A stretch of DNA of 64,000 nt from Cyclospora cayetanensis (GCF_002999335.1 NW_020312763.1:248001-312000), one strand, 5' to 3'. Counted from the stretch's first letter, positions 11,301 to 22,205 are shown. Numbers and translations are program-made. The notes: generated from the letters alone by a model not told the origin.

Positions 11301-11516
11301 ACCACTGCACTGGCGGTAAACAGCAGTGACAAGGCTCTAGTCTCGGCCGTCTCGATGCAGGCTTTGCGGCAACAGAGTCAGAGAAGCTTCCGAGGTGTCT
11401 CGTACAGGAGGGAAGATGAGGCTGGTCAGCAACAGCAGCCCCCCCAAATCCTCCAGGGGAGATCTGGCGTGGCAAGTGGATACGCCGATGAGCCTGAGCA
11501 GGTGCTAAACGAGTAG
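8391..11516 (+). CDS. DPH2: Diphthamide biosynthesis protein DPH2, single exon, with large Gln/Ala/Ser insertions
   Basis: This is a 1041-aa uninterrupted frame; typical DPH2 is about 500 aa. DPH2 partners DPH1 in the radical-SAM-like Fe-S complex that transfers the 3-amino-3-carboxypropyl group of SAM to the target histidine of elongation factor 2, in the cytosol. Domain 1 gives LYVVADRPPGFCCSEL, matching the family's YGSCCVDE cluster (Cys170/171), and a further Cys pair at 194/195 where the family has a cluster Cys. The GGR motif before domain 2 (LRVGGRVLFKVYR, then TLVYVGTTGAVL) and the domain 3 signature YSDVEGFGLVGCTGSCLL (Cys893) follow in order. Insertions include a 90-residue Gln-rich block, an Asp/Ser/Arg block near 820-860 and an acidic run. 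The N-terminus carries CPVC and CCACC, which I do not know from other DPH2 proteins. The ATG at 8391 is the first of the frame. Confidence 0.85.
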   Translation: MALSAAASRPYFPCPVCSSTSGKRCCACCNVARGGSLESSDVLLSAAAAETTALLLQQQPHWRRAALLLPQDRLVEAPSFLEAFRAKWRQQRFPVAEGRAGTALPPEPASSASADSAAPERRLDEQEGSLNGLPQKEEQQQNLQEASKQQTRTLDPPFLYVVADRPPGFCCSELSSAAALSPDVLLSAAASSACCSPPATAVCRPTVFIYPKAPLNTPLCAAAIAARLCGRVELPPPQLPRGSPPTTAASLILLLLDAPVQHGLGCLLRHLLELLPAAPEQLSPLESGGSSSPTPRSSSSINSLSGTCPGTPVAAASHAAAASARCTCTWGDTALFVALSPLLLLPANLREAAQDAAKELGKAAAVAPAKSCSGFRQCGGTFCAEQITSCLLFEQQQQQQLPCDQKEAFSKLAAQRYAELYQLPHMRFAQLCFLPPWVPRAADPPFEKASFPPPKWQIEECFQLVSTASSYLRVGGRVLFKVYRRAEGGTIGLSPVALQPQFLPQKSKTARKSQTVKLSDPPTLPDLLGSTAVTLVYVGTTGAVLEKQQERQQQQQQQQQEAQQQQQEAQQQQQEAQQQQEAQQQQQQQQQEAQQQQQQQQQEAQQQQQQQQQEAQQQQQQQQQEAQQEQQQRREGGGTAAECKCIQLTHRLKLHSANIAETPPSLMLLRLLLRHGSSCSVFSVDPQWIPHPQQHTPKQARASCASSSDSNAAVRPSSVCGCMCRRCIDSCCPCFEHLLVDEGPRVSAQLGRQFVAAQKLQALARAAVVAEGTAAGSQLSLLLVGQQTCSSLRLHEQLVRLITEQLADAAAREQLREEQDASSSSSSSRRGSSSRRGSEASEEEESDEEEEEAQRRQRLRQLQQCFVSVAMGEVTATKLLNYSDVEGFGLVGCTGSCLLVQQQQKEMGYGGALLLPIDILIALEIAEFSPHRLVESDELLLLLRLRQQQLESEQRQQKSRDAQSGSSSDKTTALAVNSSDKALVSAVSMQALRQQSQRSFRGVSYRREDEAGQQQQPPQILQGRSGVASGYADEPEQVLNE
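10031..10290 (+). repeat. CAG/CAA tandem repeat encoding the DPH2 Gln tract
   Basis: Runs of CAG and CAA are broken regularly by GAAGCG (Glu-Ala). In the right half the pattern becomes a nearly perfect 33-bp tandem unit present about four times, which indicates recent unequal exchange or slippage. It encodes Gln runs punctuated by Glu-Ala. The reverse strand is also open, but reads as repetitive Leu or Cys and is not a gene. Confidence 0.9.
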
Positions 11517-12767
11517 CGGCACTTGTCACCAAGCAAATTTTAGTGGAACGACATCCCTCATATCTACGCAGGGGGGAGGGTCTCTTCTGTGCAGGCTGAG
11601 CTGGTTCTCCATGCTTATTCAGAGTCTCATTTTCTGGAGCCTTTCATGCAGCTATTTAGGGAAGATCGTTCCCAGGCAGGACCGCTGCAGCACTCGCAGC
11701 TGCGCCTGCCGCGTGGTGGTGTGTCTCTTCTTAGCGTATTACGGCACTTCGAATGGCAGTTCGCATATTTCAGGCAAAGGCAATAAGGGGCAGGAGGCAA
11801 AAGAGAGGCGAGGAGGCACATGTATAAGTACTGCATCGGTGTACCACGCACTTGCGTGGGAAAAAGTCAACCTTCTACGCCGATAATGCTCCCAGCTCAT
11901 CAACACAGGTGACAGTGTCGACCGTAGAGCCTTGTGTACAAGAAGCTCTGTGCGCAATTTGAAACGGTTGTGCTCCTGCGCAGAGAGGCTACAGACGAGA
12001 CCCCCCGCAGCTTGCCAGTGCTTGCGGGAATGACACAACACAGGAGATGCTGTGTAGAGAAGGGTCTGAGCTAGTTGCCGATTTACCGGTCGTGTCATGC
12101 CCTATAGCAGCAGCAGGAGAGACTGCAAACGTCCCCCCCTTCCCCGCAAATGTGTCCGTGCTACATTTTTCTGTTTTCTCTTGGTGTTGCGGAGGGTGAA
12201 GCAGGTAGATCTGCGTAGGGCAATGGCTTCAGATTGAATACTCAGGGGGAAGAGAGAGATCGCATAGTTGAGCGTGGCTTGCTGGTAGCGTCCGTGCCTT
12301 TGGTCTCCTCTTAGCCACGAAGTCACCCCAACGGAGATAAATCAGAGATAAATCACAGCTGCATTCGGGTAGTGCTCCTCTCAAGGTCTCCCGAAGAGGA
12401 GCTTTTCATTTAAACTCGCTATCAAGTCTCATTTGAAGCACCTAATTGTGGCTTCTAGTTACCTGCTCCCCCTATCCTGTAGCTGTCACCTCGAAAGGTT
12501 CCGGCATAAGGAGAGGAAGTTCAGACGGGCTGCTGACAGCTGCACTGCTTAAAGCATTTTTCGCATACACCGACAGTTGCGCCACATAGCAGCTTGGCAC
12601 TCTTGCAACGCTCCCTCTGACGATTCTGTAGGCAGCCACTTAACTCCAAGGTCAAAACTAATTGAATTAAAGGCTATTGGGGTTTTTTTCAAGGAGCGCC
12701 GTCCTGCCCCTTACCGGCCCCTCAGCATTCCCAACAGAGGGAAGAGAAACGCAGAGTTTGGCTGCGG

Positions 12768-12834
12768 GTATGCGCACCGTCCACGCACTCAGGGCATTTG
12801 CAGCTAGCTGTACACAGCACCTAGGGCATACGCA
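12768..12834 (+). repeat. Interspersed repeat, copy 1
   Basis: The stretch reads CACGCACTCAGGGCATTTG, then CAGCTAGCTGTACACAGC and ACCTAGGGCATACGC. This aligns by eye with five other places in the window that share a CACCCTCTACGCATTC...AGCATTCACAGC...GTAGCATCTAGTGCGCATAC consensus. It is among the more diverged members. Confidence 0.55.
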
Positions 12835-13351
12835 GACACCACTACGTCGGGCTGGAACGCGCTAGCGCTACTCTGCGAGAATTAAGGCACACGAGCAACC
12901 AGACCAATTGTTCGATTCTTCGCCCACTTTCAGGCAAATACAACTCGTGCAGTAGGGAGTGTTGCAGTTATTCGTGCATTGTCTGCGGCCAAACCCCCTC
13001 GATCAGTTGCTGTGACGGGAGGTGCACCCCCTCAGATTACCAAAGTGGTGCCTGTATTATATGCGCGAGGGGCGCAACTGTTTCCCGGATTCTCAATTGA
13101 CTGCAAATAAGGCTTAGCTCTGCGCTAGCAGAGCGAGTGCTACTTGCCTGCGCCATACAGCGGGCACAGCTACACTTAGGCCAGAAAAGAGCTGCCGGTG
13201 CCTCACCCCTGGCTGAAGCAAGCGTTGAAAGCCAAGGAGCCGCCTGCCTGACACACTGCATCTTTCGTGAAGGGCAGTGAGCCAGCTCAAACGCCAGCTG
13301 ATGCCAATAGGCACTCCCCACCTTGACTCGGGAAGCAAGGACGAACTCGGG

Positions 13352-13681
13352 GAGGGGGGCGAGTGGTGTCGCTTTGCGGGGGCGGCCCTCACAGACTCAT
13401 AGTTAGTTTGCTCTCCCTACGCATCCTTTTTGATTAAGTTGCCTTATTAGAGTGAGGAAGCCTATACATAAATGTGGCGCAGACACACACCAAGAAGGGG
13501 ATTTCCGTACATAGGTGAGGGGGGCGAGTGGTGTCGCTTTGCGGGGGCGGCCCTCACAGACTCATAGTTAGTTTGCTCTCCCTACGCATCCTTTTTGATT
13601 AAGTTGCCTTATTAGAGTGAGGAAGCCTGTACATAAATGTGGCGCAGACACACACCAAGAAGGGGATTTCCGTACATAGGG
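13352..13681. repeat. 165-bp tandem duplication
   Basis: Two head-to-tail copies, 13352-13516 and 13517-13681, are almost identical. The only difference I found is CCTATACATAAATG in the first against CCTGTACATAAATG in the second. The near identity points to a recent duplication or an assembly duplication. No coding function is apparent. Confidence 0.92.
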
Positions 13682-14084
13682 CTGGTGGGAACACAGTGTT
13701 TCTTGTACCACCCCAGACTTCTCCGGGCACTATGTGCAGTGAAGCAGGAGGCCCTCTGCCAGCCAAGCCACCCGTTGCTCTTCCACTTTGTTGGCGTTTC
13801 ATTTTGACTTTTTAAATTTTATTTTTAATAAAGCTCTCCAATTTTGGCTCCTCCGCTCCGACCCCCGCTTGCCGCCACTCGGCTGCGCTCGATAACAAAC
13901 GCGCTAGTTCCCCCCCGCCCCCTCCCCCCCCCTCTTCCCCCATCCTACCAGCTGCCTCGCCCACACACGCTCCCCTTTAGACCCCTCAGGTGCCTTCCCC
14001 TAGCCTGCGTTCAAGGGCAGAAAGATCCCCTGCAGGGAGCCTCAAAGGGCTGTAGAACTGGTCACTCCAAGCAAGCACTCCCCA

Positions 14085-15119
14085 ATGAAGACGAAGACAC
14101 AGACACCGTCAGCGACTCCGCTGGAAGGCGACTTGCTGCAAGCCTTGCGGCTGCCTGCGCCGTTTCGGGAGGCTTTGGCGGATTCGAGGCATCACGGACT
14201 ACAGACAGAAGACGCACTCCAGCAGCGAAAGCAGCTAATAGAGGCTTGTGAGGCATGGGTGCAGCAATGCGTAGCCTTGACATGGCTGACATGCGCTTCG
14301 CGGCTTCGCGAGAAGCACGAGCAGCAGATCGTGCAGCTGCAGCAGCAGCAAGAGCAGCAGGAGCACCTGTTGCAGGACGAGCGGCACCAGCTGGAGCTGC
14401 AGCGGCAGCAGGTACAGCTGCTGGAGCAGCAGCTACACATCAGGAAGCAAATATGCGAGACGCAGATCCAAGAGCGAGACGCCCTCTGGCGAAGGCGGCT
14501 GAGGGATGCTCTCCAGCAAAAGGATGGCTCGAGATCCGCTGCCACGGGTGCCGCTGCCAGCGCAACTGGGGTTGAGCAGGAGCTTCCAGAAGGAGGCAGC
14601 AGCAGCAACAACGCAAGCGAGAGTGGTAGTAGAGGCTGCTCCAACAGCGTCGGCGCGAACAAGGGCACGGAGTCGTTGCGCACGCCGCTGCCCTCTCGAC
14701 CAGTGGCGCATCCTAAGAGGCTGCAGCGGCACCGTCTGCAGCAGGCGAAGCCAGGAGTCGAGGCTCTGAGCAGCAGCGCTTGCGACAACAGCACCAACAA
14801 AGGCAGCCTGGAGAGGGCAAGAGCGCAAGCGGCCTCAGTGCTGGAAGGCATCTCGTATATCCGGCTGCGGAAGGCAGTGGCGAATCTTCGCCAGGAGCAG
14901 CAATCGCGCAATCAAGAGCAGCAGCAGCAGCCTGGTAGACGGCGTGCAGCTGGCAGTATAGGGGGTCCATCAACAAAGCAACAGCTCATTAAAGACATCC
15001 TGTACAAAATCCCCCCCGACGTGCTCTTTCTCCTCTCCCACGCCCATACTACGCCAGAAAGAGCCCTCCGGCTTCTTAGCGAACCTGCCGCTGCTGCTGC
15101 TGCTTCCGTCGAAAAATGA
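14085..15119 (+). CDS. Gln-rich coiled-coil protein of unknown function
   Basis: A 344-aa single-exon frame starts at ATG 14085. I do not recognise the family. Residues ~20-70 look globular (RLPAPFREALADSRHH...CEAWVQQCVALTWL). Residues ~75-155 form a strong coiled coil rich in Gln, Glu and Leu (REKHEQQIVQL, then VQLLEQQLHIRKQI). The middle is Ser/Asn/Gly-rich. The C-terminal 60 residues look folded again (KQQLIKDILYKIPPDVLFLLSHAH) and may be the conserved part. No signal peptide or membrane segment is visible. The frame stands between a repeat-laden leader and a 3' region without further exons that I can detect. The reverse strand is also open over much of it, but reads as Cys/Ser-rich shadow. 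A structural or cytoskeletal role would be a guess. Confidence 0.6.
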   Translation: MKTKTQTPSATPLEGDLLQALRLPAPFREALADSRHHGLQTEDALQQRKQLIEACEAWVQQCVALTWLTCASRLREKHEQQIVQLQQQQEQQEHLLQDERHQLELQRQQVQLLEQQLHIRKQICETQIQERDALWRRRLRDALQQKDGSRSAATGAAASATGVEQELPEGGSSSNNASESGSRGCSNSVGANKGTESLRTPLPSRPVAHPKRLQRHRLQQAKPGVEALSSSACDNSTNKGSLERARAQAASVLEGISYIRLRKAVANLRQEQQSRNQEQQQQPGRRRAAGSIGGPSTKQQLIKDILYKIPPDVLFLLSHAHTTPERALRLLSEPAAAAAASVEK

Positions 15120-16149
15120 TGCTGCAGACAATCCCCAGTAGTTAGTGGTGCTGCAGCAGGCCTGGCGACACCTGCATGTGGTAGTACTGGCGTGTGTCGT
15201 GCGAGAAGCACTCGCGTGCGTGTTGCTACGGAGGAGACCGTTTTTTAGAGAGAGAGAGAGAGCCGTGTTCGCGTGTGTGTGGCTGTAGCCGCCGCAGAGC
15301 AACACCTTGGTGACACACTATAGGACTGGCAGTAGTGAGTGCACTAGAGGCAGAAGTCTAAGGCAGAGATTAAAATAAAACTCTGCCAGCAAAGTTTACC
15401 CGTGTACTCCCCCTGTAGGCTCTCCCCTGCTTCCAGTTCGCCTTACGAGGCCATCTACGTGGCGCTACGTTAACGAACCACGGAGACGCATGTTTGCAGT
15501 GGAAGCCGCATGTCACGCCTGCCCCAGCCTTGTGCAAGATACATGTGTAGAAACGCGTTAGCTTCAGAGCAGCCCTACAGGGAGGGACAGATATATATGT
15601 GTACGTGAGGCGTGCTGCGCGCGGGGAGAGGGAGGAGGGAAGGGGAGGGGGCAAAGGGGTCAAAAGGTGCCTGCTGCACAAGACGAACGGCTTCGGCTTC
15701 AGCACGAGGCATGCAATGCACTGCCCAAAAAAAGGATTCTCTTCTCCCTCTGCACAGACAGACATTTCGTGTACAGCCCGGCGCACTGCCAGTGTCTCGA
15801 GAAGGATGCTTCCTGGGTGGCTCCTTATAAATAAGCTCCCCGACGAGCCACACGTACAAGCCACCGGATTTGTGCCTTTCTGAAAAACTCTGCGTCTCGG
15901 ACCGTGGGTGTGTGTTGCTGCGGCTGCGCAGCTCCCGTGAGTAGCCCTCGCGCGCAATCGCAGCAAGCGGGGAGCCACCACGAAAGATTTCAGCGCACAG
16001 GCTGCACGGAGGGGGAGCCTATGGGCACCAGAGGCTGCAGGCAAGGGTTTGCGACGTAGTCTTGGGAAAAGAAAAATGGTAGCGCATGCGCGCGCAGGCG
16101 GAGGTGAGCGCTAGGGCACACTGATGTCGGGCTGGGGGAACGCAACCGC

Positions 16150-16207
16150 GAGGCAAGGAGGGAAGGCACATGCATGCATGCATGCATGTGCCTTCCCTCC
16201 TTGCCTC
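16150..16207. repeat. Perfect 58-bp palindrome with a TGCATGCA core
   Basis: Each 29-base arm reads GAGGCAAGGAGGGAAGGC followed by ACATGCATGCA, and the second arm is its exact reverse complement with no spacer. The centre is a run of GCAT repeats containing overlapping TGCATGCA sites. TGCATGC-type motifs are known AP2-factor targets in Apicomplexa. Confidence 0.95.
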
Positions 16208-16713
16208 AGCGCGTTCAGCAGGGGCCTTGTATCGCGCCGGCAACCAATGTAACACGTGTGGATGGATGCGTAGCACAGCATACACGACAGAAGCTTCCTC
16301 TCTGTTTATGATTATACGAGAGCAGCACCCACGGTTCGTCATTTGTCGTGCATGCTGGTAGGAGTAAACTGGCTTTCCCACTTGACAGGCGAAGCGGCCC
16401 TCTCTCTTCCCTCGACTTGGTGTGTGGCAGGTAGATTAAGCCTCTTTGAATGACACTGCTAAAAAAAGACCCCTTTTCTCTCTTTCTCCCCAAATACCCA
16501 AGCTTCTCCAGTCCTCTCCTTGTACTCAAAAAGAGGCACACAGAGACAGGTGAGTCTCCTCTGCGTGGAGGGCACAGACACCACCTGCTGTTTGCAAACA
16601 TGCGCCTTTTTCTAGCTACCTTCCCCCCCTTGAAAACGCATAGGCGGGCAGCTTCGCTTCCTCTCCTGCTGTTTGCTTGCCGCGCAGCAACACCCAACAC
16701 ACGGCGCCTTTGT

Positions 16714-16952
16714 GCCTCTCTCTCTCTCTCGCCTCTCTCTCTCTCTCGCCTCCCTCCCTCTCTCTCTCTCTCTCTCGCCTCTTTCCCTCTCTCTCTCTCG
16801 CCTCTTTCCCCCTCTCTCTCTCTCTGTCTCTCTTCTCTCCCTCTCTCTCTTTCCCTCTCTCTCTCTCTGTCTCTCTTCTCTCCCTCTCTCTCTCTCTCTC
16901 TCTTCTCTCCCTCTCTCTCTTTCCCTCTCTCTCTCTCCCTCTCCCCTTTGTG
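16714..16952. repeat. CT-rich simple-sequence tract
   Basis: Almost pure pyrimidine on the plus strand: CTCTCT runs spaced by CGCC, TTTCCC and TGTCTC. It lies just downstream of the DCP2 stop codon on that gene's own strand. Long Ser/Leu or Arg/Glu reading frames through it are artefacts of composition. Confidence 0.95.
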
Positions 16953-17030
16953 TCTTTATCGTTTTTGCGGCACGGGGGAGATGTCTGCGTGTTATTTTTG
17001 AGCGGCATTTTCTGCGAGCCTCGCAGCTCT

Positions 17031-17925
17031 CTAGGAGAGCAGCAGGCCTGCCTGCTTTCCGTCCGACTGGCTGCGACCATGAGATTCTTGAGAGCTCCCG
17101 CCTGCTCTTCTGCCGCGTGGTCTCCTCCGAGGAGGGAGACGACTTGAGGATCGTGCTGCCGTTCCAGCAGAGTTGCGAGGCGTTAAAGCACCGCTTCGAA
17201 GAGCAGCGGCTTCCCGGAGAGCTGCCGCCGAGGTGTCTAGGGCACCCCCTGGAGCAGACTCGTCGAGAGCAAGCGTCGAGTCTCTTTGCCGCGTCGCGCG
17301 GGAAGCAGCGGCTGCGTCTGCATTCCAGTGCTGCAGCTCCGCAATGATGGGGAGGGAGGCTTCGCTGTAAGACTCGCCTCCCTCGCTGGGGGGACCGTCG
17401 TCGTTGGAAGGGGCAGAGGGAACGGACAGCAACGAGCCTGCCCTTCGATCTCCAATTGCAGCGCAGTCGCTAATATCGCTCGGCGTAACTGCGGCACACA
17501 AATAAGGCGCTGGAGGCGGAGAGAGCTGCCCCTCGCTCTCGACATCCCCTGCCACTGCGGCGAACTCGTGGTCAGCGCTGCTGCAGCTCCCGCCACGCCG
17601 TTGTTGCTGAATGATGAGTTGCTGGCGTCTCTGCGCCTCCTGCTTTTGCTGCATGTAGGCGGGAGGGGGGACGGAAGAGGGCGTAAAAGCCCGCGCGGCT
17701 GAGGCTGTCTGCTCTTCCTGCTGGTGATGGTGGTGATGGTGGTTGCGGTGCTCCTGTTGGTGCTGCTCTTCTCGCTGAAACGCCTGGTCTGACAAGACAC
17801 CCTCACCTCCCCCGCCGGCGAGTGGCAATGCTGCAGCACGGATGCAAGACGGCGGATACAACAGCGAGTGACGCATGCGCTGTCTGCTGCGTCCTCCCGC
17901 TGCCAGCAAGGCCTGCCTCAAAGAC

Positions 17926-17999
<74 letters not shown>

Positions 18000-20900
18000 C
18001 TGCTGCTCTTGCTGCATGCCCTCTGATGGCATCGCCTGCTCCGAGCGATTCTGCGGCGACGCCAGCACTTCCGTTCGCTCTTGGCAACCTACGACTTGCC
18101 GCTGCTGAAGGTCTAGGAAGAAGTGGAGGGCGGCTGCTTCGCGACTTTTCGCTGCGACAACGCCGGCTTCTAGAGGCTTCTTGGAGCTGCAGCAGCATCT
18201 GTTGCGCTCACTGCAGCAGCCGCTGCTGCAGAACGTGGCGGCGCTTCTTCCTGTGGAGGCTGCAGCGCCCGCTTGCTGCCCGTAGGAAGCCCCTTCAGGC
18301 AGGCGGTGATCTTCCCTCCCGGCTGCACTGTTGCTGCTGCAGTCGCGCTGCTGCTTCGGCTGCTCCTGCTGCTGCGGCTGCTCCTGCTGCTGCGGCGGCT
18401 CTTGCTGCTGCGGCTCTTGCTGCAGGGGGGGCAACAACTGCGCTGCACAGTTGGTGCCTCTCTTGCCCTTAATTGGGATGGTATACGATTCCAGCGAGTA
18501 GGTGCTGGATACGCCAAATCGCTTCTCATTGACGGCAAACATGTCTTCAGACGGCCATCCCCCTCCGTGATCCTCTCCAAAAGTGCAACGATTCTTCGTG
18601 TTGTAGCTCATGCGTCCTCGAACTCCCGCTGAAGCTGCCGAAGCCTCCTGATGGTGCTGATGATGATGCTGATGATGATGATGCACGCGCTGAGAAATCG
18701 CAGCGCTGCGCCCTCTTGGAGGCTCGGGATCATCCGAAGCAGCGAGGAAGGCAGCAGCTCTCGACGTTGCCGCACATCGCTTGCCAGGCGTCACACAGGG
18801 AGCAGCTCTGGCTGCTGCAACGGGCTGCACTCGCCGAATAATTTGGTAGGTGTCAAGGATGGTGCTGCTGCTGCTGATGCTGTTGCTGATGCTGCTGTTG
18901 ATGTTGATGCTGCTGTTGATAATGCTGCTGCTGCTGTTGATAATGCTGCTGCTGTTGATAGTGCTGCTGCTGTTGATAGTGCTGCTGCTGTTGACAGTGC
19001 TGCTGCTGTTGCTGCACACGGAAGCAACGTGCGTGCTGCATTCAGGTTCGCTGCTAGCCGCCGCAGCAGCAGGTGCAGCAGGGCGTCTCGGAGAACCTCT
19101 TCCAACGTTCCCCTTATTGTATCTGTTACTTGGCCGCTCGCCTTCAGCTCCTGCTGCTGCGAAGGCAGCCATTGGGGTGTCTTCGACGTCTCCATCCACT
19201 CCCCCTCCCTCTCCATCGCTCGCAGCAGCAGCAGCAGCCGCCGCTTCATCTCCTTCGATGCATTGCAAGGCACTCAACGTCTCTGGATCTAAAGGAGGCA
19301 CGGTGTAAGAACAGCCCGCGATGCTGCTGCTAATACTACTGCTGCTAATACTACTGCTGCTAATACTGCTGCCTCCTCCTCCGTCTGAAGACTGCGCTCC
19401 AATGACTCGCAACAAAGCCTCGGCTTGCTGCTTCCTTCTGGCCTTGCCAGCTACTCCCCCTCCCGCCGCACCGTCTTCCGCCACAGCAGCAGCAGCGCTT
19501 GCGGAGGGAGAAGTTGCAGCGGCAGAAGCCTTCAAGACATGAATCCACCGAAGGAGGTTGGGAATGAACTGCTGCACCTGATGAAACTTGTGCTGCTGCT
19601 GCTGCAACAGCTGCTGCCCAAGCGCGCCGCCGCCGCTGGCATCCGCATACCCCAAAATCTGCTCCAAAGCAAACCACTGAATTCTGCCGATCTCCTTCCG
19701 CTTTTGAGGGCGCAGCTTCACATCTTCTCGAACTCCAGGAATAATAAAAAGCTTCAAGATTTGCGGACCCACACGACCCCGAATAAACAGCTGCTTCTCG
19801 ATGAGAGAGGAAACATCAAGACCTACCTCCTCGCGCACCTCACGGCTTGCGCAGGAAGCATCTGTCTCCCCTTCGTCCATCTTCCCCCGCGGAAATTGCC
19901 ACCGATTTCCGCGCCAACCCTGCCCACGCACGCATCCGAAAGAGCAACAAACAGCCTACAAACCTCCCCATTCAAAAAAGCACACGCACGAATGCCAGAC
20001 AGGCACCTCAAACAGTTACAGAGAGAGAGAGACAGAGACAGAGAGAGACAGACAGACTGACTGACTGAGCATAAATGGGCATGCGTACATATGGATATAT
20101 ATGTACGTAGATATATATATATATATATATTCATATATACACATACACATGTATATATATCTATACATACATCTACCTACATTCACATACACATATATAT
20201 ACATCGACCTACATACACACACACACATATATATACATACATACACCTACATACACACAGAGCATCGAAGAAACAGCAGCCAAACACACACGAGACGGCG
20301 GCCTTCCAGAGGGTATTCCAGAAAGAGGTCTTGAAGGAAAAGCGCCAAAAATTCAAACAGAAGCGAAGTATGTAGAAAGCCAACAAGGAAAGCGAGAGAG
20401 AACCGTCTCTAGGCAAGGCAAAGAGCCGGGCTAAAGCGCGAGCAAGTGGGCAGACTAAGGGGAGTGCAGATGCCACTCTGCTTCGAGTGCGAATATATAT
20501 GAATATATATATATATATGAATATATATATATGAATATAGATATGTAAAAATATACATAAATTGCAAAAAGATACTGGATGCACGAAAGCCTTGGAACAT
20601 ACACGCAAACCGCATCGTCATGGTTTGCCGTGGTGTCTAATGAAAGGGAGGAGACATATATATACATATATATATATACCCAGCGCAGAGAAAGGAAAAG
20701 GCTCCCCAAGAATGAGACAGCTGAATGCAATTTTTGCCTACCGTAATGAGCAGGCATTTCGTGAGGTCCTGATTCAGAATGATCGCTCCTCTTAGAGGGA
20801 TCTGCCGGCAGTACACCTGCCACTCGTTGAGGCACCTGTCGTGACGCTCCAGAGGGAAGAAGAGTTGCAGGAGGGGGCAGTCTGCGAAGAGCAGCAGGCC

Positions 20901-21148
20901 GAAGTCTCTCAAGGAGAGGCGGAGGAGACGTTCCTTGTAGCGTTCCACCCATATGTCTATATACCACCACCATGCCTCTTGCACTTGGAAATACAGATGC
21001 ACCGAATCGAGCAGCAGCGACTCTGGCAGCAACGCAAAAAATCTGCCATAACAGTCGAGCAGAGCCTCATCAAGCAAAGCCTGGTCTGGAGATCCCCGCT
21101 TCAACGCCAACGCCTCCTCCTGAAAGACTGTTCTTATGCTTGTGGCAG

Positions 21149-21182
<34 letters not shown>

Positions 21183-21442
21183 CTTGGTGCTGCTGGCGTT
21201 GTTGCGGCTGTTGCCGTCTACCGGCAGTGCACTTCGCGCGCTGCCAGTGCTGCTATTAGGAGAACAGGGAAGTCTGTCTCCTTCGTCCGCGAGTGCTCCT
21301 CCACTGCACTGCCCCTTTTCTGCAGCAGCAGCAGCAGCGACAGAAGCAGCAGCGACAGAAGCAGCAGCAGCAGAAGCAGCAGCTAGAGCAGCCAGAGGCG
21401 TCGAAAACGGCAGCGGTGGCCTGTGGAGACTGTGCATGCAGC

Positions 21443-21509
<67 letters not shown>

Positions 21510-22205
21510 GCTGCTGGCACCTAGCAAAGAGGCCTCCACTGGCTTATCATAAGGCAGCCTTGCAGGCAGAGGAGGATGAGCAGCAGCAGCAGGATGAGGA
21601 GGAGAACGTTGCGCAGGAGCTGCAGCTGCTTCTCGAGGAAGCGCGCAGGGTGAAGACGACGCTGCTGCTTCTGAAACGTCTTGCTGCCTGCCGCAGGGGG
21701 AACTACCCCGTCTAGGGGGGGAGTGTAGTTCTCCATGCCAGCAGCTAGCGCCTCGGGAGGCTACTGCCGGAGCAGCTCGCGATACACGCGGAGGTGCTGA
21801 CAAGCCTTGAGCGCCTTTCTTTCCCCATGACGTGGGAGCAGTCCTCGCTGAGAGAGATGCTGCTGCACAAGCCTCATCTCTGTCTGGATGCGCATCGTTC
21901 TGCCCCGGAAGGGCGTGGACGCGTCTGCAGAAAAAGCTGCTGCTGCTGCTCCTGCTCCTACTACTGCCGGCTCCGTTGCATCTGGCTGTATTACTTCCTG
22001 GAAGAAACGCAGCACTTCTTGGAGGCTGCTCGGCCGAAAGGCAATCCGAAGGCACAGCCTCCTGGGGAGCAGCTTGCGGTGAGCGGCTGTACGGGGGGGG
22101 GGGGCCATGCAGTTGTGACGCTGCTTCTGCTGCTGCAGTTGCTGCTGCTTGTTCGGCGAGAGGAATCGACCTTTGCAAACAGGTGCCTCCGTTCCAGAGC
22201 TTCAA
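17031..22205 (-). CDS. DCP2: mRNA-decapping enzyme DCP2 (Nudix hydrolase), 2 exons
   Basis: Exons 22205-20742 and 19919-17031 join in phase 0 across an intron of TATA- and ACA-rich DNA, giving up to 1450 aa. DCP2 hydrolyses the 5' cap of mRNA to m7GDP in cytoplasmic decay bodies, activated by DCP1. Exon 1 ends with box A (DCYGRFFALLPESLLLDS, FQVQEAWWWYIDIWVE, DFGLLLFADCPLL) and the first Nudix strand (PLRGAIILNQDLTKCLLIT). Exon 2 opens with GWRGNRWQFPRGK and a complete Nudix box: G500-x5-E506-x7-REVREEVGL, with the metal-binding glutamates present. IIPGVREDVKLRPQKRKEIGRIQWF then matches the family closely. The remaining ~800 residues are Gln/Ser/Ala-rich and low complexity. The open frame begins at a TTG after a stop, so the real start is unsettled: a downstream ATG in exon 1, or an upstream ATG at 22260 in another frame. 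Confidence 0.88.
17926..18014 (-). repeat. CAG microsatellite encoding a DCP2 poly-Gln run
   Basis: More than twenty consecutive CAG codons (CTG on the plus strand) are followed by two CAA/GAG interruptions. It is the longest pure trinucleotide run in the window and a likely site of length polymorphism. In the DCP2 frame it reads as Gln. Confidence 0.9.
20094..20265. repeat. TA/ACA simple repeats in the DCP2 intron
   Basis: Alternating TATATA, ACATAC and CACACA runs fill part of the intron between 19920 and 20741. A second AT patch lies near 20490-20560, and a shorter one near 20655-20680. The tract separates the box A exon from the Nudix-box exon. Confidence 0.9.

Larger units (their letters stand above)
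11517..14084. other. Gene-poor stretch with repeats
   Basis: No reading frame here is recognisable or joins plausibly to a neighbour. The stretch lacks CAG runs, in contrast to the genes on either side. It contains one member of the interspersed repeat family (12768-12834) and a 165-bp direct duplication (13352-13681). An AT-rich patch and a C-rich patch (13800-13950) precede the coiled-coil gene and probably belong to its promoter or leader. Confidence 0.6.
15120..17030. other. Intergenic region between convergent genes
   Basis: The coiled-coil gene (plus) and DCP2 (minus) both end here. The region holds a short GA run near 15250, a perfect 58-bp palindrome (16150-16207) and a 240-bp CT-rich tract. 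A minus-strand open stretch at 15370-16044 has no family resemblance. Confidence 0.6.

Noticed and set aside
15370..16044. 224-codon minus-strand frame
   Set aside because: No domain, atypical residue mix, no splice partner and a weak start.
16450..17000. Ser/Leu- and Arg/Glu-rich frames over the CT tract (also 44650-45210)
   Set aside because: Composition artefacts of CT-rich simple sequence.
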